Positions 16,586 to 25,600 of a stretch of 45,777 nucleotides of DNA are shown here, in pieces. The first letter of the stretch is position 1, and each line of letters starts with the position of its first letter. A program made the position numbers and the translations under genes. Under the pieces are notes generated by a model. That model was not told the DNA's origin and did no database searches. It worked only from the letters and a program-made list of their open reading frames with translations. This DNA comes from Myxococcota bacterium (GTDB lineage: Bacteria > Myxococcota_A > UBA9160 > UBA6930), in contig JANQFK010000038.1 of NCBI GenBank assembly GCA_028277885.1, positions 1-45,777 on the forward strand. The letters are read 5' to 3'.

Positions 16586-17770
16586 ATGGCCACCGCCAGC
16601 GACCCGGCTCTCTTGACCCAGCCCTTCGCCAACGACCCCGAGGCCCGGTGGCGGGCCGTCGTGGACCGCGACGCCGCCTTCGACGGGCGCTTCGTCTACG
16701 CCGTGCGCTCGACGGGCGTCTTCTGCCGGCCGAGCTGCCCGAGCCGCCGCCCGCGCCGCGAGCGGGTGGCCTTCTACCCGGACCCGGCCGCCGCCGCGGC
16801 CGCCGGCTTCCGGGCCTGCCGGCGCTGCCGCCCCGCCGAGGCCGCGCCGGCGGACCCGACCCGCGAGCGCGTGCTCGCCGCCTGCCGCGCCATCGAGCGC
16901 CGCGTGGCCGAGGGCGAGCGTCCCACCCTCGAGGCGCTGGGCGCGGAGGTGGGGCTCAGCCCGTCCCATCTGCAGCGCGTCTTCAAGCGCACCCTCGGCG
17001 TGTCGCCCCGGGAGTGGGCGGCGCGCTGCCGGAGCGAGCGCCTCAAGGCCGGCCTGCGCCGCGGCGAGTCGATCCTCGAGAGCCTCTACGACGCCGGCTT
17101 CGGCTCGACCAGCCGCGTCTACGGGAGCGCCGACGCGCGCCTCGGCATGACGCCGGGCCGCTACCGTCGCGGCGGGCGCGGCCTGGTGATCCGCCACGCC
17201 ACGGCGCGCACGCCCCTGGGCTGGCTGCTGGTGGCCGCGACGCCCCGCGGCGTGTGCCGCGTCGCGCTCGGATCGAGCGCGCGGGCGCTCACCGCCGAGC
17301 TGCGCCGCGAGCTGCCCGAGGCGGAGATCGCCGCCGAGGACGCGGAGCTGCGCGGGTGGCTCGAGGAGCTGGCCACCTGGCTCGCCGGGGAGCGCACCTG
17401 GCCCGAGCTTCCCGTGGACGTGCGCGGCACGGCGTTCCAGTGCCGCGTCTGGCAGGCCCTGCGCGAGATTCCCGAGGGCAGCACCGCCACCTACGCCGAG
17501 GTGGCCCGGCGCGTCGGCCGCGCGACCGCGGCGCGTGCCGTGGCGCGCGCCTGCGCGACGAACCCGGCGGCCCTCGCCATCCCCTGCCACCGCGTGGTGC
17601 CGGCGAGCGGCGGCGAGGGCGGCTACCGCTGGGGTGCGCGCCGCAAGCGTGCGCTGCTGGAGAACGAGGCGGGGAGCAAGGGGAAGAAGCGCGGGAAGCG
17701 CCGCCAGGAGGCTGACCCGAGAGGGTCAGCCGACGACGCGAAAGACTCCGCGAAGCGGAATCGCAGCTAG
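16586..17770 (+). CDS. ada: Ada: methylphosphotriester sensor, AraC-type activator and O6-methylguanine-DNA methyltransferase
   Basis: A DNA-repair protein of 394 residues that takes methyl groups from DNA onto its own cysteines and, once methylated, activates transcription. The N-terminal zinc domain (about 15-85) has all four ligands, Cys47, Cys51 (CRPSC), Cys78 and Cys81 (CRRC). An AraC-type helix-turn-helix follows (about 90-190; LSPSHLQRVFKRTLGVSPRE). The methyltransferase domain (about 200-360) has the active site PCHRV with Cys334. GAGGAGG lies 6 nt before the ATG. The last ~30 residues after the conserved end (about residue 362) are Lys/Arg-rich and encoded partly by a hairpin repeat (17707-17757). 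The stop lies in a second repeat (17768-17827). Homologues end near residue 355, so the tail was probably added by repeat insertion. Confidence 0.95.
   Translation: MATASDPALLTQPFANDPEARWRAVVDRDAAFDGRFVYAVRSTGVFCRPSCPSRRPRRERVAFYPDPAAAAAAGFRACRRCRPAEAAPADPTRERVLAACRAIERRVAEGERPTLEALGAEVGLSPSHLQRVFKRTLGVSPREWAARCRSERLKAGLRRGESILESLYDAGFGSTSRVYGSADARLGMTPGRYRRGGRGLVIRHATARTPLGWLLVAATPRGVCRVALGSSARALTAELRRELPEAEIAAEDAELRGWLEELATWLAGERTWPELPVDVRGTAFQCRVWQALREIPEGSTATYAEVARRVGRATAARAVARACATNPAALAIPCHRVVPASGGEGGYRWGARRKRALLENEAGSKGKKRGKRRQEADPRGSADDAKDSAKRNRS
17707..17757 (+). repeat. diverged double-hairpin element inside the 3' end of ada
   Basis: AGGAGG followed by a perfect stem GGCTGACCC-GAGA-GGGTCAGCC (17710-17731), then a second imperfect hairpin rich in CGCGAA/CGAAGCG. 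It has the same layout as the elements at 11830 and 17768, but the stem sequences have drifted. It is translated as the end of Ada, whose tail contains ADPRGSAD. Confidence 0.6.
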
Positions 17771-17827
17771 GAGGCCGACCCGGGATGGGTCGGCTTCCGC
17801 CGCGAAGCGAGCCCGAAGGGCTCGCTC
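17768..17827. repeat. 60-bp double-hairpin intergenic element, copy B
   Basis: The near-identical partner of 11830-11889 (three substitutions, no gaps). Like copy A it starts with the TAG stop of the upstream plus-strand gene (here ada) and sits between convergent genes. The substitutions lie in the first loop and in the spacer, and both stems are intact. The minus-strand DUF4124 gene stops 3 nt beyond its far end. Confidence 0.85.
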
Positions 17828-17829
17828 AG

Positions 17830-18378
17830 CTAGCGCGGACGCAGCCAGCCCGGCGGCACGCCGGCGCGGCGCGCCCGCTCCTCGAAGCGATCGAGGCTGC
17901 CGCGCGCGCTGCGCAGGTCGCTCTCGGCGCGCTGCCGCTCGCGCCAGCGGCTCCGGTACCGGTGCCAGCGGCGGCTGCTCGCGTTGGAGACGTGTCGCGG
18001 TGCCGGCGGCTGGGTGACGCCCAGCTCCTCGAGCTCCGCGATCCGCGCCTCCAGCTCCCGCACCCGGTCGAGCCGGCTGGCGTGCTCGTCGCGCCACCAG
18101 GTCTCGTCGCGGCCTTCGGGCTCGGGTTCCTCGACCTGCCACGGCTTGCGGGCGGGCCGCGGTCTCGGGGCCGCCCCGGAGCGAGGCTGCGCGCGCTGGA
18201 TGCTGCGGCGTCCCGCCGCCTCTGCGCGGGCGCGCTCGCGGTCCGCCGGCGGCACGTCCTCGAGTCGGGTCGTGAAGTGCTCCCGCCCCTGGGCATCCAC
18301 CCAGCGGTAGATCTCGGCGCCCGCGGGGCCGGCGAGCAGCGCCAGCGCGAGGGCGACCCAGGCACCGGGACGAGCCAT
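17830..18378 (-). CDS. DUF4124-domain periplasmic protein
   Basis: An exported protein of 182 residues. The ATG at 18378 opens a signal peptide (about 1-20, MARPGAWVALALALLAGPAGA), and the mature part begins with the DUF4124 signature EIYRWVDAQGREHFTTRLEDVP (shown only in part by this name; residues about 21-42). The rest is proline- and arginine-rich. It then has a charged helical stretch (RVRELEARIAELEELG) and a final basic, Arg-rich helix. An open frame extends upstream to 18579, but that part is not protein-like. DUF4124 proteins are common in proteobacteria and have no settled function. The gene lies 52 nt downstream of the P450 gene on the same strand and could be the last gene of that transcript. 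Its stop abuts repeat copy B. Confidence 0.8.
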   Translation of the reverse strand: MARPGAWVALALALLAGPAGAEIYRWVDAQGREHFTTRLEDVPPADRERARAEAAGRRSIQRAQPRSGAAPRPRPARKPWQVEEPEPEGRDETWWRDEHASRLDRVRELEARIAELEELGVTQPPAPRHVSNASSRRWHRYRSRWRERQRAESDLRSARGSLDRFEERARRAGVPPGWLRPR

Positions 18379-18430
18379 GGGGAGCGGATCGGCTCGCGGC
18401 GTGGGCCACTTGATCCGCCCGCGGATGGCC

Positions 18431-19696
18431 TCAGCGCAGCTCGAGGGGCAGCGCGGTGGGGCCGCGCAGCACCGCCGAGGGCTTCCAGCCCGGCGGGTCC
18501 GGATCGCCGCGCAGGTCCGGGAAGCGGCGCAGCAGGGCGGAGAGCGCCACCTGGGCCTCGAGGCGCGCGAGGCCCGCACCGAGGCAGAAGTGGTTGCCCA
18601 GACCGAAGGCCAGGTGGCTGCGGTCGCCGCGCGCGAGGTCGAGGCGGTCGGGCTCCGGGAAGTGGGCCGGGTCGCGGTTCGCGCTGCCGAGCAGCACCCA
18701 CACCAGCTGGTTCCGGCGCAGGCGACGCCCGCCGAAGTCGAGATCCTCGGTCACCACCCGCTCGGTGAACTGCACCGGGCTGTCGAAGCGCAGCAGCTCC
18801 TCCACCGCGGAGTCGATCAGGCCCGGGTCCTCGGCCAGGCGCTTGCGCTCGCCGGGGTTCGCGAGGAGCGCGCGGACCCCGTTCCCGATCAGGTTCGTGG
18901 TGGTCTCGTGGCCCGCGGCCAGGATCAGCCCGCACAGCGAGATCAGCTCGGTCTCGTCCAGGCTGCGGCCCGACTCCTCGGCCGCGATCATGGCCGAGAG
19001 CAGGTCCTCGCGGGGCTCGGCGCGACGCTCGGCCAGCATGCCCCGGAAGTAGGCGGCGAGCTCGTTCACCGCCTCCACGACGGGCGCCATGCCGCCCTCG
19101 CCCGACAGCGGGTCGAGGATCTGCACCAGGGCCTCGGACCAGCGGCGGAAGTCCGCGCGGTCCTTCACCGGCACGCCGAGCAGCTCCGCGATCACGATCA
19201 CGGGGAGCGGGTGGGCGAAGTCGCGCACCAGGTCCATCTCGCCCGCGGGCTCCACGGCGTCGAGAAGGTCCGCCACCACGGCCTCGATGCGCGGGCGCAG
19301 CGCCTGCACCCGGCGCGGCGTGAAGGCCTTGGAGACCAGGCCCCGCAGCCGCGCGTGGTCCGGGCCGTCGAGGTTCAGCAGGTTCGTGTTGACGAAGCCC
19401 AGCAGCCCCGGGTCGGGCGCGAACAGCCGCTCGAGCAGCTTCGCCAGCGGCAGCTCGCGGCGGTCGGCGCTGAAGCGCCTGTCGCGCAGCACCGCCACCA
19501 CGTCGTCGTAGCGGCTCACGATCCAGATGCGCAGCAGCGGGCTGCGGTAGATCGGCGCCTCCTCGCGCAGGCGCCGGTAGTCGGGGTAGGGGTCCTGGCG
19601 GTGGCGGGGGTGCCAGGGATTGTAGCGACCGAACAGGAAGCCCAGCAGCCGCATCGGCCAGCCGAGCCGGATCACGCGCTGGAGGAATCGCAGCAT
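18431..19696 (-). CDS. cytochrome P450
   Basis: A soluble bacterial class I-type P450 of 421 residues, expected to hydroxylate a small molecule using electrons from a ferredoxin and its reductase. Key motifs: the I-helix oxygen-binding AGHETTTN (261-268), ExxR as ELLR (300-303), and the heme-binding loop FGLGNHFCLGAG with the axial Cys371. The first ~25 residues are hydrophobic/basic and may contact the membrane. No ferredoxin or reductase gene is in the window, so redox partners must come from elsewhere. It lies 27 nt after the aldo/keto reductase, suggesting co-transcription. Family resemblance (CYP107/CYP125-like bacterial P450s) is only general, and no substrate can be named. Confidence 0.94.
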   Translation of the reverse strand: MLRFLQRVIRLGWPMRLLGFLFGRYNPWHPRHRQDPYPDYRRLREEAPIYRSPLLRIWIVSRYDDVVAVLRDRRFSADRRELPLAKLLERLFAPDPGLLGFVNTNLLNLDGPDHARLRGLVSKAFTPRRVQALRPRIEAVVADLLDAVEPAGEMDLVRDFAHPLPVIVIAELLGVPVKDRADFRRWSEALVQILDPLSGEGGMAPVVEAVNELAAYFRGMLAERRAEPREDLLSAMIAAEESGRSLDETELISLCGLILAAGHETTTNLIGNGVRALLANPGERKRLAEDPGLIDSAVEELLRFDSPVQFTERVVTEDLDFGGRRLRRNQLVWVLLGSANRDPAHFPEPDRLDLARGDRSHLAFGLGNHFCLGAGLARLEAQVALSALLRRFPDLRGDPDPPGWKPSAVLRGPTALPLELR

Positions 19697-19723
19697 GGCC
19701 CCTCCGGGTCGCCCTTCCCGGGT

Positions 19724-20677
19724 CTACCCGGGAGCGGGGAAGAGCTCCTCGATGGCATCGATCACCTCGACGGGAAGCCGGCGCCCCGAGGCCTTCACGT
19801 CGTCGTCGAGCTGCTCGGGGCGCGTCACCCCCACGATGGCGCTGGAGACCCCGGGCGTGCGCAGGCACCAGGCCAGGGCGAGCTGGGCCATGGAGAGGCC
19901 GAGCTCGTCGGCCAGGGGCTGGAGCCGATCCACCCGGGCGAGCATCTCCTCCTCGAGGAACGCGTCCATGAACTGGTTGCGCTGGTCGTCGGCGGCGCGG
20001 CTGCCGCCGGGCCGCACGCCGCCGCTGTACTTGCCCGTGAGCGCCCCCTGGGCCAGCGGACTGAAGACGATCTGGCCGAGCCCGTTGCGCTGGCTCACCG
20101 GCAGCACCGCGCGCTCGATGCCCCGGCGCAGGATCGAGTACTGGGGCTGGTTCGAGACCGGCGCGTAGGCGTTGCGCAGCTCCGCCACCCGGCAGGCCTC
20201 GACGATGTGCTCCGCGCGCCACTCCGAGACGCCCCAGTAGAGGAGCTTGCCCTGGCGGATCAGGTCCTCGAAGGCGCACACCGTCTCCTCGATGGCGACG
20301 TGGGGGTCCGGCCGGTGGCACTGCTGGAGGTCCAGGTAGTCGGTGCCCAGGCGGCGCAGGGAGCGCTCCACGCTCTCCACGATGTGCTTGCGCGAGAGAC
20401 CCCGGTCGTTCGGGTTCTCCGACATCGGGAAGAAGCACTTGCTGGCGACCACGACGTGGTGGCGGCTCAGGTCGCGCAGCGCGCGGCCGAGCGCCTCCTC
20501 GGCGGCGCCGCCCGCGTAGACGTCGGCGGTGTCGAACAGGTTGATGCCCAGGTCGAAGGCGCGGTGCACGAGATCGCGGGTGGCGTCGGGATCCACCGCC
20601 GAGCCGAAGGTGAGCCAGGAGCCCAGGGAGATCTCGCTCACCCGCAGGCCGCTGCTTCCGAGCTGTCGGTACTCCAT
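19724..20677 (-). CDS. aldo/keto reductase
   Basis: An NADPH-dependent oxidoreductase of 317 residues with a (beta/alpha)8 barrel, of the potassium-channel-beta/YghZ-like branch. The catalytic tetrad can be placed at Asp49 (FDTADVY), Tyr54, Lys80 (VVASKCF) and His121 (CHRPDP). The cofactor-binding end shows FSPLAQGALTGKY and SSAIVGVTRPEQL. The ATG at 20677 begins MEYRQLGSSGLRVSEISLG, the standard family start. A TACCCT about 13 nt upstream could be a -10 element, but the 30-nt gap to the TolC-like gene also allows read-through. It may reduce an aldehyde or ketone related to the P450 product, but this rests only on gene order. Confidence 0.93.
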   Translation of the reverse strand: MEYRQLGSSGLRVSEISLGSWLTFGSAVDPDATRDLVHRAFDLGINLFDTADVYAGGAAEEALGRALRDLSRHHVVVASKCFFPMSENPNDRGLSRKHIVESVERSLRRLGTDYLDLQQCHRPDPHVAIEETVCAFEDLIRQGKLLYWGVSEWRAEHIVEACRVAELRNAYAPVSNQPQYSILRRGIERAVLPVSQRNGLGQIVFSPLAQGALTGKYSGGVRPGGSRAADDQRNQFMDAFLEEEMLARVDRLQPLADELGLSMAQLALAWCLRTPGVSSAIVGVTRPEQLDDDVKASGRRLPVEVIDAIEELFPAPG

Positions 20678-20707
20678 GCCCGAAGGGTAGCGGGCCGGAG
20701 CCCGGGT

Positions 20708-22261
20708 TCAGCGCGGGGCGTCGGTGGCGACGGGCGGGAGCTCGGGGCCGTTGGGGAGGAAGGCGTCGGGGTAGTCGCGGGCGATGCGGATGCGGCGCTC
20801 CCAGCGGGCGTCGGCGGCGCGCAGCGCCACGGCGATCTCGCCCTCGTCGGGATCGCCGAGGTCGCGCAGGGGGTTCTGGCCCGTGGCGACGTGCAGGCGA
20901 CCCAGCGCGCCCTGGAGGTCCGCGTAGGCGCTCCAGGCCCGCAGCTGGGCCAGCACGTGGTCGGTCTGCTTGCGCACCAGCTCGAGCTCGCTCTCGCGCT
21001 CGGCCTCGACCCGGTCGCGGGTCACGCCGTGGAGCCGCTCCTCGACGCCGCGCACCTCGTGGGCCAGGTGCAGCTCGGCCTCGGCGGCCCGCAGCTCGCT
21101 GGCCGCGACGTGCACCTGGGCCAGCACGCCCATGGAGAGCGCCAGGCGGCGCGCGTCGGCCAGCTCCACCTCGCTGCGCGCCTGCCCGATGGCGTTGGGC
21201 GCGGTCACGATCTCCACCAGGTTCTTGGTCAGCACGGCGGAGTAGCTCCACCAGTCGTCGTTCTCGAGGAAGTCGTTGGTGTCGGCGTTGCGCCCCACGC
21301 GCACCTCGAGCCCGGGCAGCACCGAGAGCATGGCGCGGCGCACCTCGAGGCGCTGGATGCGCAGCCGGTAGTCCTCCTCGCGCAGCTCCGGGCGCCCCGA
21401 GAGCGCGTCGTTCTCGAGCAGCGCCACGGGCAGGTCCGTGTCCGGCAGCTGGAGCTCGTCGAAGGCCGGCACGGGCAGCTCGAGGGCGATCCCCGGCCGC
21501 ACGTTCAGCAGCCGGGCCAGCTCGATCTGCGCGGCCTCGAGCTCGCGCTGGATCCCCACCAGCTCGCGCTGCTTGTCGAGGAGCGAGCGTCGGTAGGAGA
21601 GCGACGCCACCGGGTCCACCAGGCCCTGCTCGTCGAGCTCGCGGCTGAGCTTCAGCGCCTCCTGGACCTCGGCCGCGATGCGCTGCACCTCGGGCATCAG
21701 CTGGCTGGCGCCGGCGGCGCGGTAGTAGCTGGCGCGCACGTCGGCCACGAGGTCGCCCACCACCTTGGTCTCGCGCTCCTCGGCGATCAGCACCTCGTTG
21801 GCCTGCTGCTTGGCCCGCACGTAGGAGAGGCCGAAGTCGAGCAGGTTGAAGGCCACGGTGAAGTCGTTGCGCCAGCCGTAGCGGTCCTGGGAGGTCGAGG
21901 GCTCGAGGGACTGGAGCCCGGTGGCGAGGGACTCGCTGAAGGAGCCGGGCACGTTGTTGCGCCCGTAGTACTCGTTGCGCGCCAGCAGCTGGGGCAGCAT
22001 CGCGAGACGCGAGCCCGTCAGGCGCTGGCGCTCCAGGCTGTGCTCGAGGAGCGCGACGCGGTGCTCGCGGTTGTGCACCACCGCCCGCGCCATGGCGGCG
22101 TAGAGGTCCACGGGCCCGTTCAGCGGCTCCGGGAACATGCGCTCGAGGTCCGCGCGGGAGCGTGCCAGGCGCGCCGACTCGGTGAGCGGCGCGGGGCGGA
22201 CGCAGCCCGCCAGCAGCACCAGGCCGCCAGCGGCCAGCAGGACCAGTCCACGAGCTCGCAA
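20708..22261 (-). CDS. TolC-like outer-membrane efflux lipoprotein
   Basis: A protein of 517 residues that looks like the trimeric outer-membrane channel of tripartite export systems. The start is a TTG with GGAGGGG 7 nt upstream. It opens a lipoprotein signal peptide ending in the lipobox LLAGC, with Cys20 to be lipidated. The remainder is long helical hairpins with frequent Ala, Glu, Gln and Arg. Two related halves, each with a GRPEL- or GL-D-V-type turn, fit the TolC/OprM fold. A longer open frame to 22531 lies in a Pro/Gly-rich region and is not coding. No inner-membrane RND pump is next to it. Instead it is divergent, across 343 bp, from the LEPR-XLL giant-protein cluster, which has three HlyD-type modules but no channel of its own. 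It is therefore the obvious candidate for the missing outer-membrane part (inference). Confidence 0.85.
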   Translation of the reverse strand: MRARGLVLLAAGGLVLLAGCVRPAPLTESARLARSRADLERMFPEPLNGPVDLYAAMARAVVHNREHRVALLEHSLERQRLTGSRLAMLPQLLARNEYYGRNNVPGSFSESLATGLQSLEPSTSQDRYGWRNDFTVAFNLLDFGLSYVRAKQQANEVLIAEERETKVVGDLVADVRASYYRAAGASQLMPEVQRIAAEVQEALKLSRELDEQGLVDPVASLSYRRSLLDKQRELVGIQRELEAAQIELARLLNVRPGIALELPVPAFDELQLPDTDLPVALLENDALSGRPELREEDYRLRIQRLEVRRAMLSVLPGLEVRVGRNADTNDFLENDDWWSYSAVLTKNLVEIVTAPNAIGQARSEVELADARRLALSMGVLAQVHVAASELRAAEAELHLAHEVRGVEERLHGVTRDRVEAERESELELVRKQTDHVLAQLRAWSAYADLQGALGRLHVATGQNPLRDLGDPDEGEIAVALRAADARWERRIRIARDYPDAFLPNGPELPPVATDAPR

Positions 22262-22604
22262 CGAGATCCCCTCCGGATCCAGCCGGGCGCACCGCGCCCG
22301 TGCTCCTCCTTTCGGCCGATCCTCCCCGCGACCGGAGGGGGAATCGGCCGGGCACGGAACACGGGGCGATGTGCGGCCCACCGGCAACTCGCGCGCAACA
22401 TGCGCGAAGGGCGGGCGGAACCCCGCGCTTCGCTCCTCAGGTCGGCCCCGGAACCGACCGTAGAGATGAGACGGACGTGGGCAGGCGGCGCTCAGGACGT
22501 GCAAGGCGCGGCCAAATCCCCCCTTTTCCAATCAAGGCCGGGTGTTTTGTGACCGATGAACACTCGACGGACCTCGGAGCAGCGGAGGGGCGGGAGTAGA
22601 GGCC
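22262..22604. promoter_or_regulatory. divergent regulatory region between TolC-like and giant-protein genes
   Basis: These 343 bp contain no supported gene. Several perfect hairpins are present: CGGGCGC-ACC-GCGCCCG (22284-22300, in the leader of the TolC-like gene), CGCGCA-ACA-TGCGCG (22392-22406) and GGTCGG/CCGACC (22440-22459). The most AT-rich patch (22514-22553, with CCTTTTCC and GTGTTTTGTG) lies 50-90 nt before the giant gene and is the likeliest place for its promoter. No standard -35/-10 pair could be fixed. Confidence 0.45.
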
Positions 22605-25600
22605 ATGGGCCGATCCCGACGACGCGAGCGAGGGGGACCGGAGCGCCCCCCCAAGCCCCGGCGGCCGCGAGCCCGCGGCCCGCGCCGGCCCCTCGTGGAG
22701 GAGCTCGAGGCGCGGCTGCTGTTCTCGGCGGACGTGCCGGGCGTGCCCGTGGAGGTCGTCGCTCCCCCCGCCGACTCCGAGGGCGACGCCGTCCACGCCG
22801 CGCCCCTCGACGAGAGCGCGGCCGAGACGAGCGAGGCGGCCGAGCACGAGGTCCGCCACGAGATCGTGTTCGTGGACGCGGGCGTCGAGGACCACGAGAC
22901 CCTCGTCCAGGACCTGCTGGAGCGTGCGGGCTCCGACCGCCGCTTCGAGGTCGTCCTCCTCGACTCCGACCGCGACGGCCTCGACCAGATCGGCGAGGTG
23001 CTGGCCGGCGCGGGTCGGACCTGGGACGCGGTGCACGTCGTCTCCCACGGCACCGACGCCGCGGTGGGGCTGGGCGACTCCTGGCTCAGCTCCGAGAGCC
23101 TGGCGGCGCGCTCGGACGCCGTGGCGGCCTGGGGCGGCGCGCTCGCCGCCGATGCGGACCTGCTCTTCTACGGCTGCGACCTCGCCGAGAGCGCCGAGGG
23201 CCGGGCGCTGATCGACGCCCTCGCGCGTCTCACCGGCGCCGACGTGGCCGCCAGCATCGACGACACGGGCTCCGCCGCCCTGGGTGGCGACTGGCACCTC
23301 GAGTACGAGGCCGGTGCCGTCGAGACCGCGATCGCGTTCAGCGCCGCTGCCCAGGCCGACTTCACCGGCGTCCTCGACGGCACGCTGATCTGGAGCGACT
23401 CCGGCACCAGCGAGCTCGAGACCGCGGAGTTCACCGGCAGCGGCTTCGACACGCCCGACGCGACGGCCGCGGCCGGGGGCCCCTACGTGACCACCGACGG
23501 CGCCGAGGCCCCCACCCGGGACGAGAAGATCGTGATCGGGGTGAACGCCGCCAACGAGATCCACGCCCAGGTCTACTCCGGCGGGAGCTGGGGCCACGTG
23601 GGCCAGCTCGCCACGGTGACGGCCGGCTACCACGGCTTCGACGTCGCCTACGAGTCCCAGAGCGGCGACGCCCTGATCGTCTACAACGACGGCACGGGCA
23701 TCACCTACGACGTCTGGAACGGCTCGAGCTTCGCGGGCTCGGGGCCCGTCCCGATCCCCCTCGTGGGCGAGCCCCAGCAGATGCACCTCGCCAGCAACCC
23801 CCTCACCGACGAGCTGGTGCTGGTCGTCAAGAACGCCGCGAAGGAGCTCTACGTCCACGTCTGGGACGGCGGCTCCTGGGACCCGGGCACCCTCATCCCC
23901 GCCGGCAACTCCTCGGTCGAGATCACCGACATCAGCGTCGTCTACGAGCAGCAGAGCGGCCGGCCCATGATCCTGTTCGGCGACAGCTCCACGGACGCCC
24001 ACTACCGCGTCTGGAACGGCAGCTCCTGGACCGGTGGCAGCGTCTCGCCCCCGGGCTCCACCTCGGGGGAGGTGCGCTGGACGACCTCGGCGGCGGACCC
24101 CAACAGCAACCGCATCGCTCTCGCGGTGAACACCCAGGACGCCGACCTCTGGCTCGCCGTGTGGGACGGCAGCAGCTGGGAGGCGTCCGCCGAGGCGACC
24201 ACCGCCGCTCCGGCGGACTTCATCTCGGCCATCGACGTCGCCTTCGAGTCCAGCTCGGGCAACGCGATCGCGGCCTACACGAAGTTCTTCAACGACCGCA
24301 TCTGGTACCAGACCTGGACACCGGGCGGAGGCTGGTCCGGCGACACCATGGGCCAGAGCCTCGGCCTGGTGGGCGGCACCACCGTCACCCTCGATGCCGA
24401 TCCGGCCTCCGACGAGGTGATGCTCACGACGCTCGACTCCTCCGCCGACGTCAACACCCTGCTGTGGGACGGGGGGAGCTGGGGATCCCGCGTCGAGCAC
24501 GAGACGGGCTCCGGCATCACCCTGGCCCAGCCCTTCGTCTTCCTGTGGGAGGCCGGGGCCGCGAGCGAGGCCGCCGGGCTCTGGCTCGGTGCCGACGACG
24601 GTGACGAGGTCGTCGAGGAGTTCACCCCGACGGCCCTCGAGAATCCGACGACGGCCGGGACCTTCAGCACGCTCACCGATCTCGACGCGTTCGTCGTCAG
24701 TGGCAATCCGAAGTTCAAGGCCATCCACTTCGTCTCCGAGTCGCTCCCGATCTCGGGGGTCGGCCTCAACGCCCTCTCCCTCGACCGCGGGGACCTGATC
24801 CTCGCGCTCGACCAGAACAACACGGACCTGTCCAGCACCAACGCCCTGACGGTGAGCCAGGACGACCTCTTCGTGTTCAAGCCGGACACTCCGGGCGACT
24901 ACAGCTCCGGGACCTTCTCCATGCTGGCCCCGGGCCTCGGCGCGTCGGAGAAGATCCTGGCCTTCACCCTCGTCGAGCGGGATACGGACGTCGGCGGCGT
25001 CGGAACCCTGGCTCGCGGCTCGTTCCTGTACGTCGTGGACGACTCGGACGGGGACCGCCAGATCCTCCACTACGACCCGAGCGACGGCAGCACGACCGTC
25101 GTGGTGGACGGCACCTCCGGCTCGGGCTTCTCCGACGCGACGACCAAGATCGACGGCATCGATCTCGTCGAGGAGAGCACCGCGATCGGGGGACGCATCC
25201 TCACCTCCGGCCAGATCCTCGTCTCCACCAACAAGGACGACCTCGACGTCGGCGCGACCCCCGTGACCACCGACGACGAGGACGTCTTCCTGCTCGACGT
25301 CACCTCGCCGACGAACTTCGAGGCGACGCTGCTCTTCGACGGAAGCGACGTCGCCTACGGCGACGACACGAGCATGCTGACGCTGGTCGCCACGGCCGCC
25401 TCCCCGGACCTCATCGCCAACCGGCTCACCATCGCCGAGGGCGAGACCGTCGTCCTCTCGAAGACGAATCTCTCGACCATCGATGCGGACACGCCAGCGT
25501 CCGACCTCGTCTATACCGTCTCCAGCGTGTCGAACGGGCAGTTCGAGTTCGTCGCCGCGCCCACGGTGGCGATCACCAGCTTCACCCAAGACGACGTGGA

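Noticed and set aside
22526..22533. TTCCAATC shared upstream of both giant genes (22526-22533 and 43757-43764)
   Set aside because: An 8-mer shared by two short regions is expected by chance about once, and its distances to the start codons differ (72 and 52 nt). It is not enough to call a motif.
18377..22552. A 1391-codon plus-strand open frame
   Set aside because: It lies antisense to P450, aldo/keto reductase and TolC-like genes, all with family motifs. The translation is biased and domain-free.
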